A stretch of 64,000 bases of DNA from Trebouxia sp. TZW2008 (lineage: Eukaryota > Chlorophyta > Trebouxiophyceae > Trebouxiales > Trebouxiaceae), in the NCBI GenBank assembly GCA_002118135.1, contig BDIU01000015.1, positions 182,168 through 246,167 on the forward strand, written 5' to 3'. The translations under genes were made by a program, and so were the position numbers. Under the pieces are notes generated by a model. That model was given only the letters and a program-made list of their open reading frames with translations. It did no database searches and had not been told where the DNA came from. Each line of letters begins with the position of its first letter. The stretch's first letter is position 1. Shown one piece after another: positions 33,793 through 44,594 of the stretch.

Positions 33793-36700
33793 ATGCAAGA
33801 CATTGCAAGCGGCACATCTGGAGATGTCACAGGCTCAACTGGCGAAGCTGTACAGACAAGCCAGAGCCTGCAGGAAGATTTTGCAAGAAGGTTGCAACAG
33901 AATGCTACAGGTCTGCACAAAGCAATTGTGGCGTCTGCAGACGGCCAGCGCATGTTTCCCCTAGCAGCACTGATGCCAGCCTGTCACCATTGTGCAGCTT
34001 GCTTTGTCTATATTATTCACCTTTGAAAGGTGTTATGCAGAGCTTGCAAGCGCTCCGCCATCTCAGCTCGCTGCTGGGACATCAGCCTCAGCTGAAGCCA
34101 CAGGCCATCTGGTAGGGCTTCATGGACTGTTGCAGCTTAAACGCTGTTGAGGCACTTGCATTTGCTGTTACCAAACTTGTGAGGCCATCACACAAGCCTG
34201 GTGTGCCATCAGGTTGTGTCCCATCAATTACAGCAATGTGGTCGCACTGCCCAACATCAGCAAAATCTTGCAGTGCAAGCAGTCACAGATTCACTAGCCT
34301 ACCCCTCATCTTGACGCACAGGATGAGAAGCACCTGGCACACATCACACCGAGGCTGAAGGCGCGCTACCATCTGCATCCAGCTGGCTCACCTGAAAGCA
34401 CAGCAGCGGGAGTCAACATGTCCCTGCTGGCATATGCAGGGCCGTACAAAGCCATTGGTCAGAGCATCAGGTCAGAGTCACTTGACACCCTCTAGCCTGC
34501 ATGTCTCAAACTGTGTACTGTCATTCCCACCATGGGTTATGGTTTCCGCTAGCGGCAGCTTAAGGTCTTGTGCAACAAGCTCATACAGCAGAGTGTCTAT
34601 TCAGCTATGAGGAAGCAAGGTAGCAAAGCTTTCAAGCTGATCTGATGTGCAGGGAGCCTCTGCAGTCAGCCCAGACAGCGTTGAAGATGACTGCAGAGAT
34701 TGCTGCTGAGCAGGTCAGCAGACAGACTTGTGCTACCTTACCACTTCATGCAAGGCTGTTGCATCACCCCCTGTACAATTGAGTATGACTGCGCAGCAAC
34801 CTGCACCCATGCCTGCCTGCCCATCATGCCAATGCAAGTTACATTGGGTGTCGGCAATGCTTGGTGCATGCTGACCAGCACCGCTGCAATTGCAAGCAGC
34901 TTATTACTAGACTTGTTATTGCTACCTTTGATGAACTGCTGCAAACACAACCTCTATCTTGCCTGTTGTTTTTTCAATTGATTCATCGTCAAAGGTGTGA
35001 TCAGACCATTTGGCGTGCAGGCCAGAGTACAGCGGGCAGCAGCAGCGCTGGCACAGCGCAGGGCGCTTGCTCGAGCTGCTGCAGATCAGCAACAGCAGCC
35101 CGGCAGCATGAGGGGTCCCATGCACAAGCAGAGCCCCTCATCATCCTTTGTCTCTATGAGCAGAGAGCAGGTGAGCTCCAGTTTCAAACAAGAGCATGCC
35201 TTTAGACTCTGCCATTCCTGCCCAACAGCAGCAAACGACTGCAACCTTGTGTATCCCTAACATACTGGCAGCTGCAAGTTTACACATCAGCATTGTGAGC
35301 TGTCACGCAAAGCATCAGCTGTCCTATTGTTTTGTGAGATGTCACAAGGGATGCCTTGATGGCTCAGATCTTTGCTGAACTAAGCATCAGCACTACAATG
35401 CACAGCTCGGGGAACAGCTCTGTTGCTGTTTCCCTCAGAATGCCTGCTCCCAGTTGCAATCCTGTTGAGTTGAGCACTGCAATGTGTTGCAGAGGCAGCG
35501 GCCAGCAAGTGCACAGTCCAGAAGCAGCTCCAAGCTGGGCCCTGGATGGTACCATGTGCGCCATGCTGTTACAGAGAACCATCCACGGTCAGCACATCTG
35601 AAGCCCCGGGCCCGCCCAGTTACTGCTTCTGCTAAGCCTGCTGCTGATGTGGAAGCTTCAGAAGTGACCAGGCTCACCAGCCGCTCAGCACGCTCTGAGC
35701 TGTCAAGGTAATTTTGCTTGAAAGAGCCCGCATGCTTGCATGTGGACATGAAGTGCTGAGTCGGCCTTTTGCAGTTGGGTCTGAATTCCTTGGATTTCTC
35801 ACAATGGCTTTTCAGCCACAGGGCATGCTGCCTTAGCCGTGATTTGGAAGCACCAAAAGTGACTGGAATCACCAGCTGCTCAGCATGCTCTGTGCTGTGA
35901 AGGTGAAGCTGGTGTAAGCTGGAGGCCATAGCTTGCAAGATGACAACGGCAATCTTGACACTTTTCATCACATGTGCTAGGTGTGTGTGGCAGAAGTCTT
36001 GTCTCGCATGCATTCATGACTGAATTGCAGAGTCAGGCTGCAGCAGTGCCATAAGTACTGGACATCAGATTTCAGTCAGCAGTGTGCAGCCTCTCTGTGT
36101 GGAAGGCGTGCTTGTCGCAACAGGGGCTGCGCAACAAGACAAGAAGGCTTGAGTTCAATTGCCACAAGCACTTCACACAGTTCATGTTATCTGTGTGCAT
36201 TTCTCATCATCAGCATCTTCTGGATCAGCACAACCATTGAGATTTGTATGAAATTGGAGGTAGCTTGCATCGTATTCATGCAGTCTATCAATTTGTGCAG
36301 GCGCCCAAGCGCCAAGTCACTGGCACAATCTTCTGTCAGAGATGCAGCTGAGAAGGCCGGGCCACCAACATTGTTGCTACCAACGAAAAGCAGCAGGCCG
36401 CCTAATGAGCCCAGCACTCCCAGCAAGGGCTTGACACGCACAGTCACACAGCCAGACGCTGGGAAAGGGCACCAGACCCTTGCTATTGCAGAGGAAGAGC
36501 AACTGCAAGAGATTCTTGCGCACAGTGACAATCAGCTAGACTTGGACTTCATGCAAAGCACCTTGCTCGCAGCCGCCACCAGCCCTAAGACAAGCCCTAG
36601 GGCAGGCGCACTCAGACAGACTCTAGTGCGCGGCAACACTGCCTCACCCGGAGACTTCCTGCGACAGACGCTGGCTCGTACCAGCACAGCTATGGGTTCT

Positions 36701-39700
36701 GGCTTCTTTGGCAGAACCCTAGGAAGGGCTGGGACGGGCATGGGCTCAATGGCCTTTGGCAACACCCTGAGCCGCACTGGGGCAGCATCTCAGTTTGCCC
36801 TGACACAGTCTGTGGTGCCGCCGCTGTTACTTGACCCCCTGGTCACTTCAATGCTGCAGAAAGCTGAGACTCCAGTGACAGCACCAGAGCCTCGCTCCGC
36901 GTCTCCAGCTTTCATAGTAAGGACCTGCCAAGCCTGACCTGCTTCTGTGCGCACAGGCTCCTAATGTGATGCCTGACTGCTTTGGTCTTTCCTTTCCTTT
37001 CTAGTTCCTGCTCACTGCTGCTGCACAGTGCCAAACCATCTTCAACATAATTGCTGCGTCATTGACTTAACCCCAGCAAGGTACTGATGAGCACCATCCT
37101 GCTGTGGTGTGAGGGCTGTTGCCTGCACGAGTTTTGACCTGCAAACAGCTCACAACCTTGCTCACTGGCTGATGAAAACAAGTGACTGGAATTTTGTTCC
37201 AAAGCATTTGACACTAATTTGACCTTGTCATTATGTTTCCTCCCCTGCCTTGAGTCTGCATGACAATAGTTTTAGCTGTTGAACACCACATTGTACGTAC
37301 TGGAAAGCTGGCAGTTGCTTAATGACAAGGCCTCTGATTGTACACACCCAATGGAATGCCCATGCCATTTCCCAGTTGTTACAAATTTGTTGTCCCGATG
37401 TGCAGAGTCCAAGTAGGGCGCCAAAGCAAGCAGGTGCAAGCGTTCAGCAGGAGCCAGCTGCAGTGCAGCAGCCCACGACCCCCATTGCAAGTGATGCAGC
37501 TCTTAGGAAGCATTGCAGCACTCCTGTTGCGTTTCAGCTGCAGACCAGGCGGCCTCAGAGTGCCCATGTAGGGCCAGGCAAAGCCCACTTGGCCCCAGGC
37601 ATGCATTTCAAAGATCAGGATGCTCCAGGTAAACCCTATGTCTTGGTTGAGGTACATGTGCAGCAGTTGGGCGATGTGCATGCAAGCATTTGGGCTATCA
37701 AGTCATATACCAACATGTGCCAATTGTGGGGGATTGGTCCAGAGACAGTTGGGCTTGCAAGCCGTTTCTGTCAACATGGAGCAGCGCTCTTGCACTACAA
37801 GTAGGGATCTTGCAAGGGAACTAGTGCTGCACACTATCAGTGCTTCAGGTGTTTGAGCGCTTCAGGCATCTGCAGTTGTAACTAATGCGCTGCTGATATT
37901 TTCATGCCCTGCAAGCATTGTTGGCTCGACTGCAACTCCACTGCTGCGTCAACATTGCAAAGGCACCTGCATGTTGGCAAAGAATTCACTGGACGATCTC
38001 AGCAAGCAAAGCTTGAGTCGGCAGTATCTTCTGACTACTGACTTATGATTGTGCAGAGGAGCACCTAAAAGCTGGGCATCTGTCCAATCTGCAAACCATG
38101 CATTTTGACAAACAGACTCCCCGCCCGCCCTTGGGAAGGCCTGAGCCATGCAGTGAAGACCAGAATGCAACCCCGCCTGGTGTGCAACGTCATCAACTGC
38201 CAGCAAGGCCCCAGTCTGCTGCTGCTGGCAGACCAGCCCACAAAAGGTGAGGATCATCAATGATTTGCCAGTGGTCCTGCAGAAGCAAATGCTGCTGTTG
38301 ACATATTGGTGTTAGCCACGCTGCAGTCTGCTGCTGCTGAGATGTACAAACACGAAGACCTACACCCAATTGCTGTTGATACAAGAGCAAACACTGCTCT
38401 GTATGCATTGTCTGGAATGTCATCAGCTGCCAGCAAGGCCCCAGTCTGCTGCTGCTGGCAGACCCTCCCCACAAACGGTAAGGATCCTCTCCTTTCCTGA
38501 ACGAAGGTTGTCCTCACAAGATGGCTATCGCTGTTGTTCCTGTGCAATCAAGTGTTGCTCTGCAGATGTTGTCACATTCATGGTGCAAGTGCATCATGGC
38601 TCCCATTGCACAATGAGGTGTCAAGCCAAGCTTGAACGTGAAGGTGTTGCTGTGCTGTGCTGCAACAAACTTCGGCCCAGCATGATGAGGCGCACCATTT
38701 GGAGAACATACGCTCACTCTGAGAACAAGATCGACGTCCTTACCACAGTGTGACTAAAGGCATGTTTGCTGTTTTAGCTCAGCATACATTCTCTCTTGAA
38801 CCCTGCACAATTCTGCAAAACAGCATGCAAAGCTTTCCTGCTGTAGCACATGCATCCTTGAAACCTGTCCTGACGTGAAATTGTCCTGCCTCAGAGGCCT
38901 TACTGCTCAATCAGTACGCAGGCACTGCTTCCCAATTGTTTGACTTACCACAAGGACATCCTTACATGAAGGATCCCAGTCCTGAGAGATTCCTGTGCCT
39001 GCTTCGTGCAGAAGCCTAAAGCGGCCACTGTCTGCATGGGCAGAAGAGCCAGCAGGGGGCGGCCCTCGCAGGCCTGCAAGTGCCCAGCCCTCTGCCCCTC
39101 GCAGGCCCGCAAGTGCCCTGCCTTCAACCCACATTGCACCTGCTGAAGCTGGGAACATTGAAAACGCTGCGCCTAGCGAACATCTGTTCTGGACCCCGCC
39201 CAAGGACTGGATGCTAGCTTGCATGGACAGGGGCAAGCCTCTGCCCAAGAAAGCGTACTCATTCAGTGGTGAGCTGCAAGGTATGCAAGTGTCTGCAAGT
39301 GTGCAAATCAATACAACATTGTGCTTGCCAGCACCTGTTGCTGCTTCTGCATGTGGACAGGAGCCTCTGCCCAAGAAGGCATACTCATTCAGTGGAGAGC
39401 TGCAAGGTGTGCAGCCAAACCTCCTGAAACGGTTACTAGATTGTGATTGGCTTGCAGCCAGCCGAGAGACTGTCATCTGGAGCCTCTTTGGCTCAGTTGT
39501 GCTTGTTTTTGACATTGTCTGTATGCTGGGTCCTTAAGACAGTGAAACATAACGAAATGTAATCTTACTGTTGTTGCTTTTTGAAGCACCTTGTGGTTGT
39601 GGAAAGGACATGCATTGGGATGGCTTTACCCAGTCATGCAGCTAGCGTCATGGTCATCACCCTGACATCGTGCCATGTATGCTTCCTTGTGCAGCCTCTT

Positions 39701-42700
39701 GGCTTAGATTCCAACTGTCTAAGTCAAATAACAGCTGCCGTTGAGCTTGCAGATAATTGTCTTATTGGACATCTTGGTCTCGCTCTGAGCTACAGTCCTG
39801 GCTTACGCAATGCAGGTTGGCCTAAAAGCAAATTTGATTGATTGATTGATTGATTGACTGATTGATTGATTGATTGACTGACTGACTGACTGACTGACTG
39901 ACTGACTGACTGATTGATTGATTGATTGGTTCAATAATACCTGTGCCCGCGCGAACGCGAGGTAGGTGACAGGTATGCCTCACCCCGATTCTGTAGGCTG
40001 ACAGCAAATGGTCAACATGCACTATGCAACTGTGCAGAAGCAGAGCAAGATGACTGGGAGCGCTGGGCAGCAGAGCAAGCAGGCATGCAGCCACTGAGCA
40101 CATACTGCTTCCCTGCCTCAAATAAGAGGCCAGCCTCAGCACAGTCGCCTTACAGCCCTGGCTGTAAGGCAGCTGGCGGCAATTGCCCCAGCTCTGCAGC
40201 TCCTGCCTCTCAACCACCACGCCCTTGCACCCCACAGCTGTGGCAGCACTTGACCGAGACCCAGGTTGCTTCTCAGCCATCTCGCCCCCGCACCCCGCAG
40301 CTGTGGCAGCACTTGACTGAGACCCAGGTTCAAGTCCCCAGAGCTGCAAGCCCTGGAGCTACAGACCCCAAAAGGGTTTCAACTCAGCCTGCACTTTTGC
40401 ATGGCAGCAGCCCAACAGACGGCTCACAAGGAGATGAAACAGCAGACAGCGCCTCAGTCAAGTCGAGGGCGGTGAGCAGCAAAGCGGCAAGGCCACAGTC
40501 TGCCTGGCGAGCTGCCAGACGTCCTGTCAGCATTCCAGCAAACAAACAGGAAGGTTCTATCAGCAGTCAAGCAATCAGACAGGAAGGTGCCGTCAGCATT
40601 CAAGCAAGCAGACAGGATCGCTCTCCCAAGCAAGCTGAGCAGCAAGTGTCCAGCACTGCTGCAGCAATGGGTGCCACCTCTGCTGCTGGGACTGCTGAAG
40701 AAGAAGGGAAGGTTGTCCCAGTGTCAGCACTGAGCAGAGCTGCAGGGCTCAATGCCTCAACTGCTAGCCCCAGCAGTACAGAAAATGCAGCGGTGCAGCC
40801 TGCTGCAGCTGCCACTGCAAGTCATGAACTTGCAGCAGTGGGAACTGATGCTGTCGCAGGTCAGTAGGCTTGCATCATGCCCTCCTGCACAGCACACTAC
40901 TTCCATTGCCATGCACTGCAGCCTGTCATCTCAAGTGATGCGTTATCACATGCACACTGTTGTGTGGACATATCCACTATCTTGCACATGCTCAAGTCAC
41001 CAGTGCTGCAACAGTTTCAGTTTGCATAGCTATTTGGGTTCACCGCATCATATGAGCTTATGCTCTGTTTTTCTGCAATGCTTGTTGCACACATGCACTG
41101 TAGATGCCCTATATGTTGGAGGTACCTGCTTTGCCGACTTCATTCATAAGGCAACCCTTGATCTTGCACTTAGTTGTGAGTCATGGAACATGTCCGACAT
41201 ATTCACAACATGTTTGTAGTTGAGACTTGACTTCTCAGAGACATTTTTCAAACAAGTCTCAAACAGCTCATCAAGTTGACATTCACAGCTGCACATTGCT
41301 TGTTCAGTACGACCCATGTCTCTGAATTGACATGACATATTGGACAGGTGCAGGCAAGAGGCGGCCCTTTAGTGCGCTACCCCTTGGCCGCCAGGGACCT
41401 TTTTACGCATGCGCGGCCACAGTCGGCAGCTGCAGCCAACATGGCCAGGTTGCATGGCTGTTCTAATCATGCAAGCTGATGCAATTCATGATGCCAGTTG
41501 GTCTGCAGGCAAGAGAAGGCCTTTCAGCGCGCTGCCAAAAGCTCGGTCGCTTGGCACTTCTCTGAAGCATGTGTGTCAGTCAGCAGCTGCAGCCAATGTC
41601 GCCATATTGCATGACTCTACTGCCCTATGGGAGCTGATGCTCTTTCTTTATACAAAGGAGAAGGTGCAAGTCATTGTCACCTGCAGGCAAGAGAAGGCCT
41701 TTCAGCGCACTGCCCCAAGCTCGACCGCCTGGCACTTTTCTGAAGCATGCGCGGCCTCAGTCAGCAGCTGCAGCCAATGTGGCCAGGAGCAAAAAGGAGA
41801 AGAGCCTTGCCAGCCTGCAGCGCTTCAATGAGCCCAAAGGCGAGAGCGGCTGGGTGGACTTCAGAGCACAGAACAGAATGGGCAAGCGGGTGAGCAGCTC
41901 AGTAAATAAAGCAAAGACAAGAAAAGATTTTGCCGCTGGGCATCATAATGGGAGCCTCTATTTAACGGGGCGGCCCGGGATTGCTGCTTTCAAACCAGCA
42001 ATCCCGGGCTGCCCCTACAAATACAGAGGCTCTTTGGATGACGCCTGACGGCATAGACTTTTCCAGTCACTTTGTTTGTGTATACATGTTCATGTGTACA
42101 TGCAATATGTGGCTGAGTCCTGCTGTTTGATTACACCAGGGGTCCTTGCCTCACTTTGACTCAGATCAGCTAATGCACATGTTGCTGCCTGTCATTGCTT
42201 GTCACCTCCCTGCTTGATTGCCACGCATTTTAGATATTGTATATGTAACTGCTGGACAATGCCCAACGCTGCGTCTTCAGGAAGAGGCTCCTGTTATGAC
42301 CCCTTACAGCATAGACCTTTCTTTCTGGACAGTATTGTAAGCAAGTGTGCTGACAATCAATGCAAGTTGGGAGGCAATGGTTGCATGTGTGCTTCAGATA
42401 CAAGGTGGTCCGATCTCCAACGTCACTCGCATGGAGGCATTGCATGGCATGCGACCTCTGACTCAGACTCAAGGGCCTTTTGAGTTGACTGGCCCATCTC
42501 CGCTGTCACTGTACCAGAGTGCCAAATACTATCCCCATGATGAGCTGAGATCGCACAGAATCCGTGCTCCTGCATGGTCATTGCCTGCCAACAGGTAAAG
42601 CTTCTAGAAACTTCACAACTTTGCATGTATTGCGGCAAAGTATGTACATGAATATGGTCAGAATCGATCACACTGTGTCTGTGAACTGCCGCTGTCACTG

Positions 42701-43172
42701 TATGCTGCTTTGTGTAAGTATTAGTGATGGATTCCTGATTTGCTGTTGTTGTGCCTCAAATTTGGCTCAAGCAGCAATTGTGGTGTGCATTGCGCGTTGT
42801 TGCTGCAGCAACATCAGCTGAGGGATCTGCAGAATGACTTGAAATGCCGCAGGGCCATACCAAAATGGCGTGGTACGCTGTGTCATTCTAATGCAAACAA
42901 GGGTCTGCAAATACAAAATAGGATTGGCTGGCAGCAGGAATGGCAGAAGTGGGTTCAAGTGGCGGCATCAAATCTTCACCACCGAAGCTGAAGGGTTGTA
43001 ATGCTGGTAAAATGCCTGTCTTGACAACAGATATCCACACACAAGCTGGTCTGATCTTGTTGACCAGTATTCAGACATGCGGAAAAGACTCTGCGATACC
43101 AGTGGTGCTTTTAGCGCTAGCACTGACCAGGAAACTTATCAATTAAATACTTGGACAACATGCATACAGTAG
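33793..43172 (+). CDS. Large RPxSA-motif protein resembling flagella-associated proteins, 1148 aa
   Basis: Sixteen exons: 33793-33910, 34041-34111, 34322-34470, 34653-34713, 35021-35170, 35493-35707, 36301-36916, 37406-37628, 38057-38246, 39012-39280, 40083-40859, 41687-41889, 42398-42594, 42823-42872, 42947-43006 and 43075-43172; total 3447 nt, all phases consistent. No enzymatic domain is seen. The protein is mostly disordered and carries about a dozen RPxSA motifs (RPASAQ, RRPQSAHVGPG, ARPQSAAAGRP, KRPLSAW, RRPASAQ, RRPASAL, KRPASAQ, RRPFSALP). It also has GPGWYHV, TMHFDKQTPRPP and KYYPHDELRSHRIRAPAW. Such motifs recur in proteins linked to cilia and flagella in green algae (from general knowledge), so an axonemal role is an inference. 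Several weak acceptors (exons 11, 14 and 16) were chosen by phase. Many exon ends are duplicated in the introns. Confidence 0.75.
35648..35905 (+). repeat. Duplicated end of exon 6 in the RPxSA gene
   Basis: The exon-6 tail with its donor (35648-35715, containing CACCAGCCGCTCAGCACGCTCTG) is repeated at about 35848-35905 as CACCAGCTGCTCAGCATGCTCTG. A GAAG|GTGAAG donor is retained in the copy. Confidence 0.8.
38183..38490 (+). repeat. Duplicated end of exon 9 in the RPxSA gene
   Basis: The segment encoding LPARPQSAAAGRP plus donor (about 38195-38255) recurs at about 38425-38485. The 30-plus bases around GCCAGCAAGGCCCCAGTCTG are identical, and the copy keeps a GTAAGG donor, stronger than the original GTGAGG. 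A second usable exon end is possible. Confidence 0.88.
39225..39412 (+). repeat. Duplicated end of exon 10 in the RPxSA gene
   Basis: The sequence encoding PLPKKAYSFSGELQG with its donor (39237-39285) recurs at 39363-39412 with a few changes. The GT donor (GTGTGC versus GTATGC) is kept. Confidence 0.88.
39832..39930 (+). repeat. Tetranucleotide microsatellite (TTGA/CTGA)n
   Basis: About 24 units of GATT/GACT-type tetranucleotides in three blocks: TTGA units, then CTGA units, then TTGA units again. It lies in intron 10 of the RPxSA gene. Confidence 0.97.
40208..40333 (+). repeat. 63-bp coding tandem repeat (two units)
   Basis: Two units encode SQPPRPCTPQLWQHLTETQV and SQPSRPRTPQLWQHLTETQV in exon 11 of the RPxSA gene. 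A separate, weaker repeat (QEGSISSQAIRQEGAVSIQA) follows at 40530-40617. Confidence 0.9.
41348..41800 (+). repeat. Three copies of the exon 12 acceptor and 5' part
   Basis: CTGCAG or GTGCAG followed by GCAAGAG(A/G)GG encodes GKRRPFSALP at 41352, 41511 and 41687. Copies continue for 95-115 bp. Only the third runs into a full exon with a good donor. The first two are also in the correct phase after exon 11 but end without a clear donor. Confidence 0.88.
41952..42032. repeat. Near-perfect inverted repeat (hairpin) in intron 12
   Basis: Left arm 41952-41986 (GAGCCTCTATTTAACGGGGC...), right arm 41996-42032, with a 9-nt loop CTTTCAAAC. The arms pair almost completely over about 35 bp, including the GC-rich block CGGCCCGGGATTGCTG. 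It would form a very stable stem in RNA. No flanking target-site duplication is obvious. Confidence 0.92.
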
Positions 43173-43592
43173 CATATTCACTTCAGTGTAGCATGTCTTG
43201 TGCAGCCAGTCATGCTGCAAGAGCTAGCAGGTGTGTTTGCGGCATCAGATCTCAAATGAAAGACAAGAATAAACTATACTCTGTCCGGCATATGCATCAG
43301 CTTAGGTGTGAGCTCACTCGAGTGGTGTGACAGATACTCTCATGCCCAACTGACCTCTGGGTCTCAGATACAAGAACAGCTCACAATAAACTGTCAGTAT
43401 TGATCGCTTCTTGTTTGGACTGTTGCAGCTGCAGCATGACTGAGAACTAACTGATTGCTTCTGCAGTCTCGCGTCCTGCAACATGCACAGCTTGACACCA
43501 GAAGGTGTTGCCAAGGCGCTCAAGCAGCCTATTGCAGAGCAACAGATTTTACAAATTACAAGCATCACGGCTTGTGAAGAGCAATTTGTGCT
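43173..43592. other. Convergent intergenic region
   Basis: Between the stop of the RPxSA gene and the far end of the BTB gene's downstream open frame. It holds a copy of the dispersed repeat family and otherwise nothing recognised. Confidence 0.5.
43265..43372. repeat. Dispersed repeat family, copy 3 (partial)
   Basis: Matches 23450-23545: ACTATACTCTGT, GCATATGCATCAGCTTAGGT and ATACTCTCATGCCCAA recur in order. A short insertion (CTCACTCGA) interrupts it. It lies downstream of the RPxSA gene. Confidence 0.8.
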
Positions 43593-43739
43593 TCAAGACC
43601 CTCCAAACTTGAGCAAAATCCACCATTCGTCTTCGCAACAGTGGCAGGCAGCAATGTCCCAGCCGTCTTGCAAAAGCTTGCTGAGCTCATCAGCTTGGCC
43701 GCTGTTATACCACGTCTTGGTGTTGAAGTCCCACTGCAA

Positions 43740-44105
43740 CTAGAGCTGCTTGAAATAGTACGGCCCCGTGCGCAACTTGGCTCTCAACGCAGGCCCGTCA
43801 AGCAGCAAGGTCTTGAAGGCCTTAAGCTGGAAAAACTTGACTTCTTCCAGCAGAGCGCTCTTATCGCTTGCTGAAAGGCTTTGCGCTAAACGCAATTTAC
43901 CCTCAGGCGAAGCCCTGAGAAAGCGAAGTATATATTTAAACAGCTCGCCGTCCCTGTCGATAAAAATTTCAGCATGTGTTGCAGTGTCCCAGTCCTCGCT
44001 AAGCAAGCAAGTGAAGTAAGACTGTTTCTCCGAGAGCAAAGTGCTCAAGGTCGTAGTGTAGCGTGTTTCCCCAACGTTGAGAATGATGTGGCGCTGACTG
44101 TCCAT
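43740..44105 (-). CDS. BTB/POZ (potassium-channel T1-type) domain protein, 121 aa, with open frame after the stop
   Basis: A single exon from ATG 44105 to TAG 43742-43740. The sequence reads as a T1/BTB fold of the KCTD type: IILNVGETRYTTTLSTLL, SYFTCLL, EIFIDRDGELFKYILRFLR and SALLEEVKFFQLKAF. Such domains mediate oligomerisation and often bind cullin-3 ubiquitin ligases (family knowledge). The frame stays open for another 48 codons past the TAG, down to a TGA at 43593. That extension reads like real protein (WDFNTKTWYNSGQADEL, LLQDGWDIA, DEWWILLKF). No phase-compatible intron removes the TAG. The full protein may therefore need readthrough, or the gene may carry a nonsense mutation. Confidence 0.82.
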   Translation of the reverse strand: MDSQRHIILNVGETRYTTTLSTLLSEKQSYFTCLLSEDWDTATHAEIFIDRDGELFKYILRFLRASPEGKLRLAQSLSASDKSALLEEVKFFQLKAFKTLLLDGPALRAKLRTGPYYFKQL

Positions 44106-44594
44106 CCTGACCCCCTAGAGAATGCTGAAGTCCCGCTGGAGCTGTTCTTTGCAGCTGCTCAGGCGAGTTCAACATGAGTCCGCACCATCGCCACTTTACT
44201 TGGCAATATACACAGATTACTCACTGAGCAGGTGGCACTGAAAATCAGTTTTCAGACTGTTGCTGCACAGCAATTCAGGTCAATGTATCTGTTGCATGTT
44301 ACAGTATCCATGCTCTGCTCTCCACAAACTTTGAGATCTGGACTACCGCTGATTTCAATTCATGGATGTGAATTTTGACTCAGCCACTGTGATGCACGAA
44401 ATCAAAACTGTACTAACAGTACATGTAGAGCATGTGGACCATATCCCAGGAAGCAACATACATTCAACTGGCTTCAACAGTGTCAAGTCATTCTTGCCAT
44501 GAACAACACAGAACAATCATACCCTGCTTGAAGCCCAGATCAGTCATTTCTACGTGTACTGGAAAGCACCGTCTATCAACTTTCGCCAAAGTGT
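44106..44594. other. Intergenic region, BTB gene promoter / ABHD17 3' UTR
   Basis: About 490 bp between two minus-strand genes. No coding sequence was recognised. Confidence 0.5.

Noticed and set aside
39832..39930. A CRISPR-like array
   Set aside because: It is a simple tetranucleotide microsatellite with no spacers, in a eukaryotic intron.
41890..42048. Read-through of RPxSA exon 12 into NKAKTRKDF...YRGSLDDA as the protein end
   Set aside because: It runs through the hairpin and a good GTGAGC donor lies at 41890. The following exon at 42398 fits in phase and resembles the rest of the protein, so this end is treated as intronic.
43740..43742. Reassigned TAG (glutamine) code as in some green algae
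   Set aside because: At least three other genes in the window use TAG as a normal, family-consistent stop, so only a local explanation is tenable.
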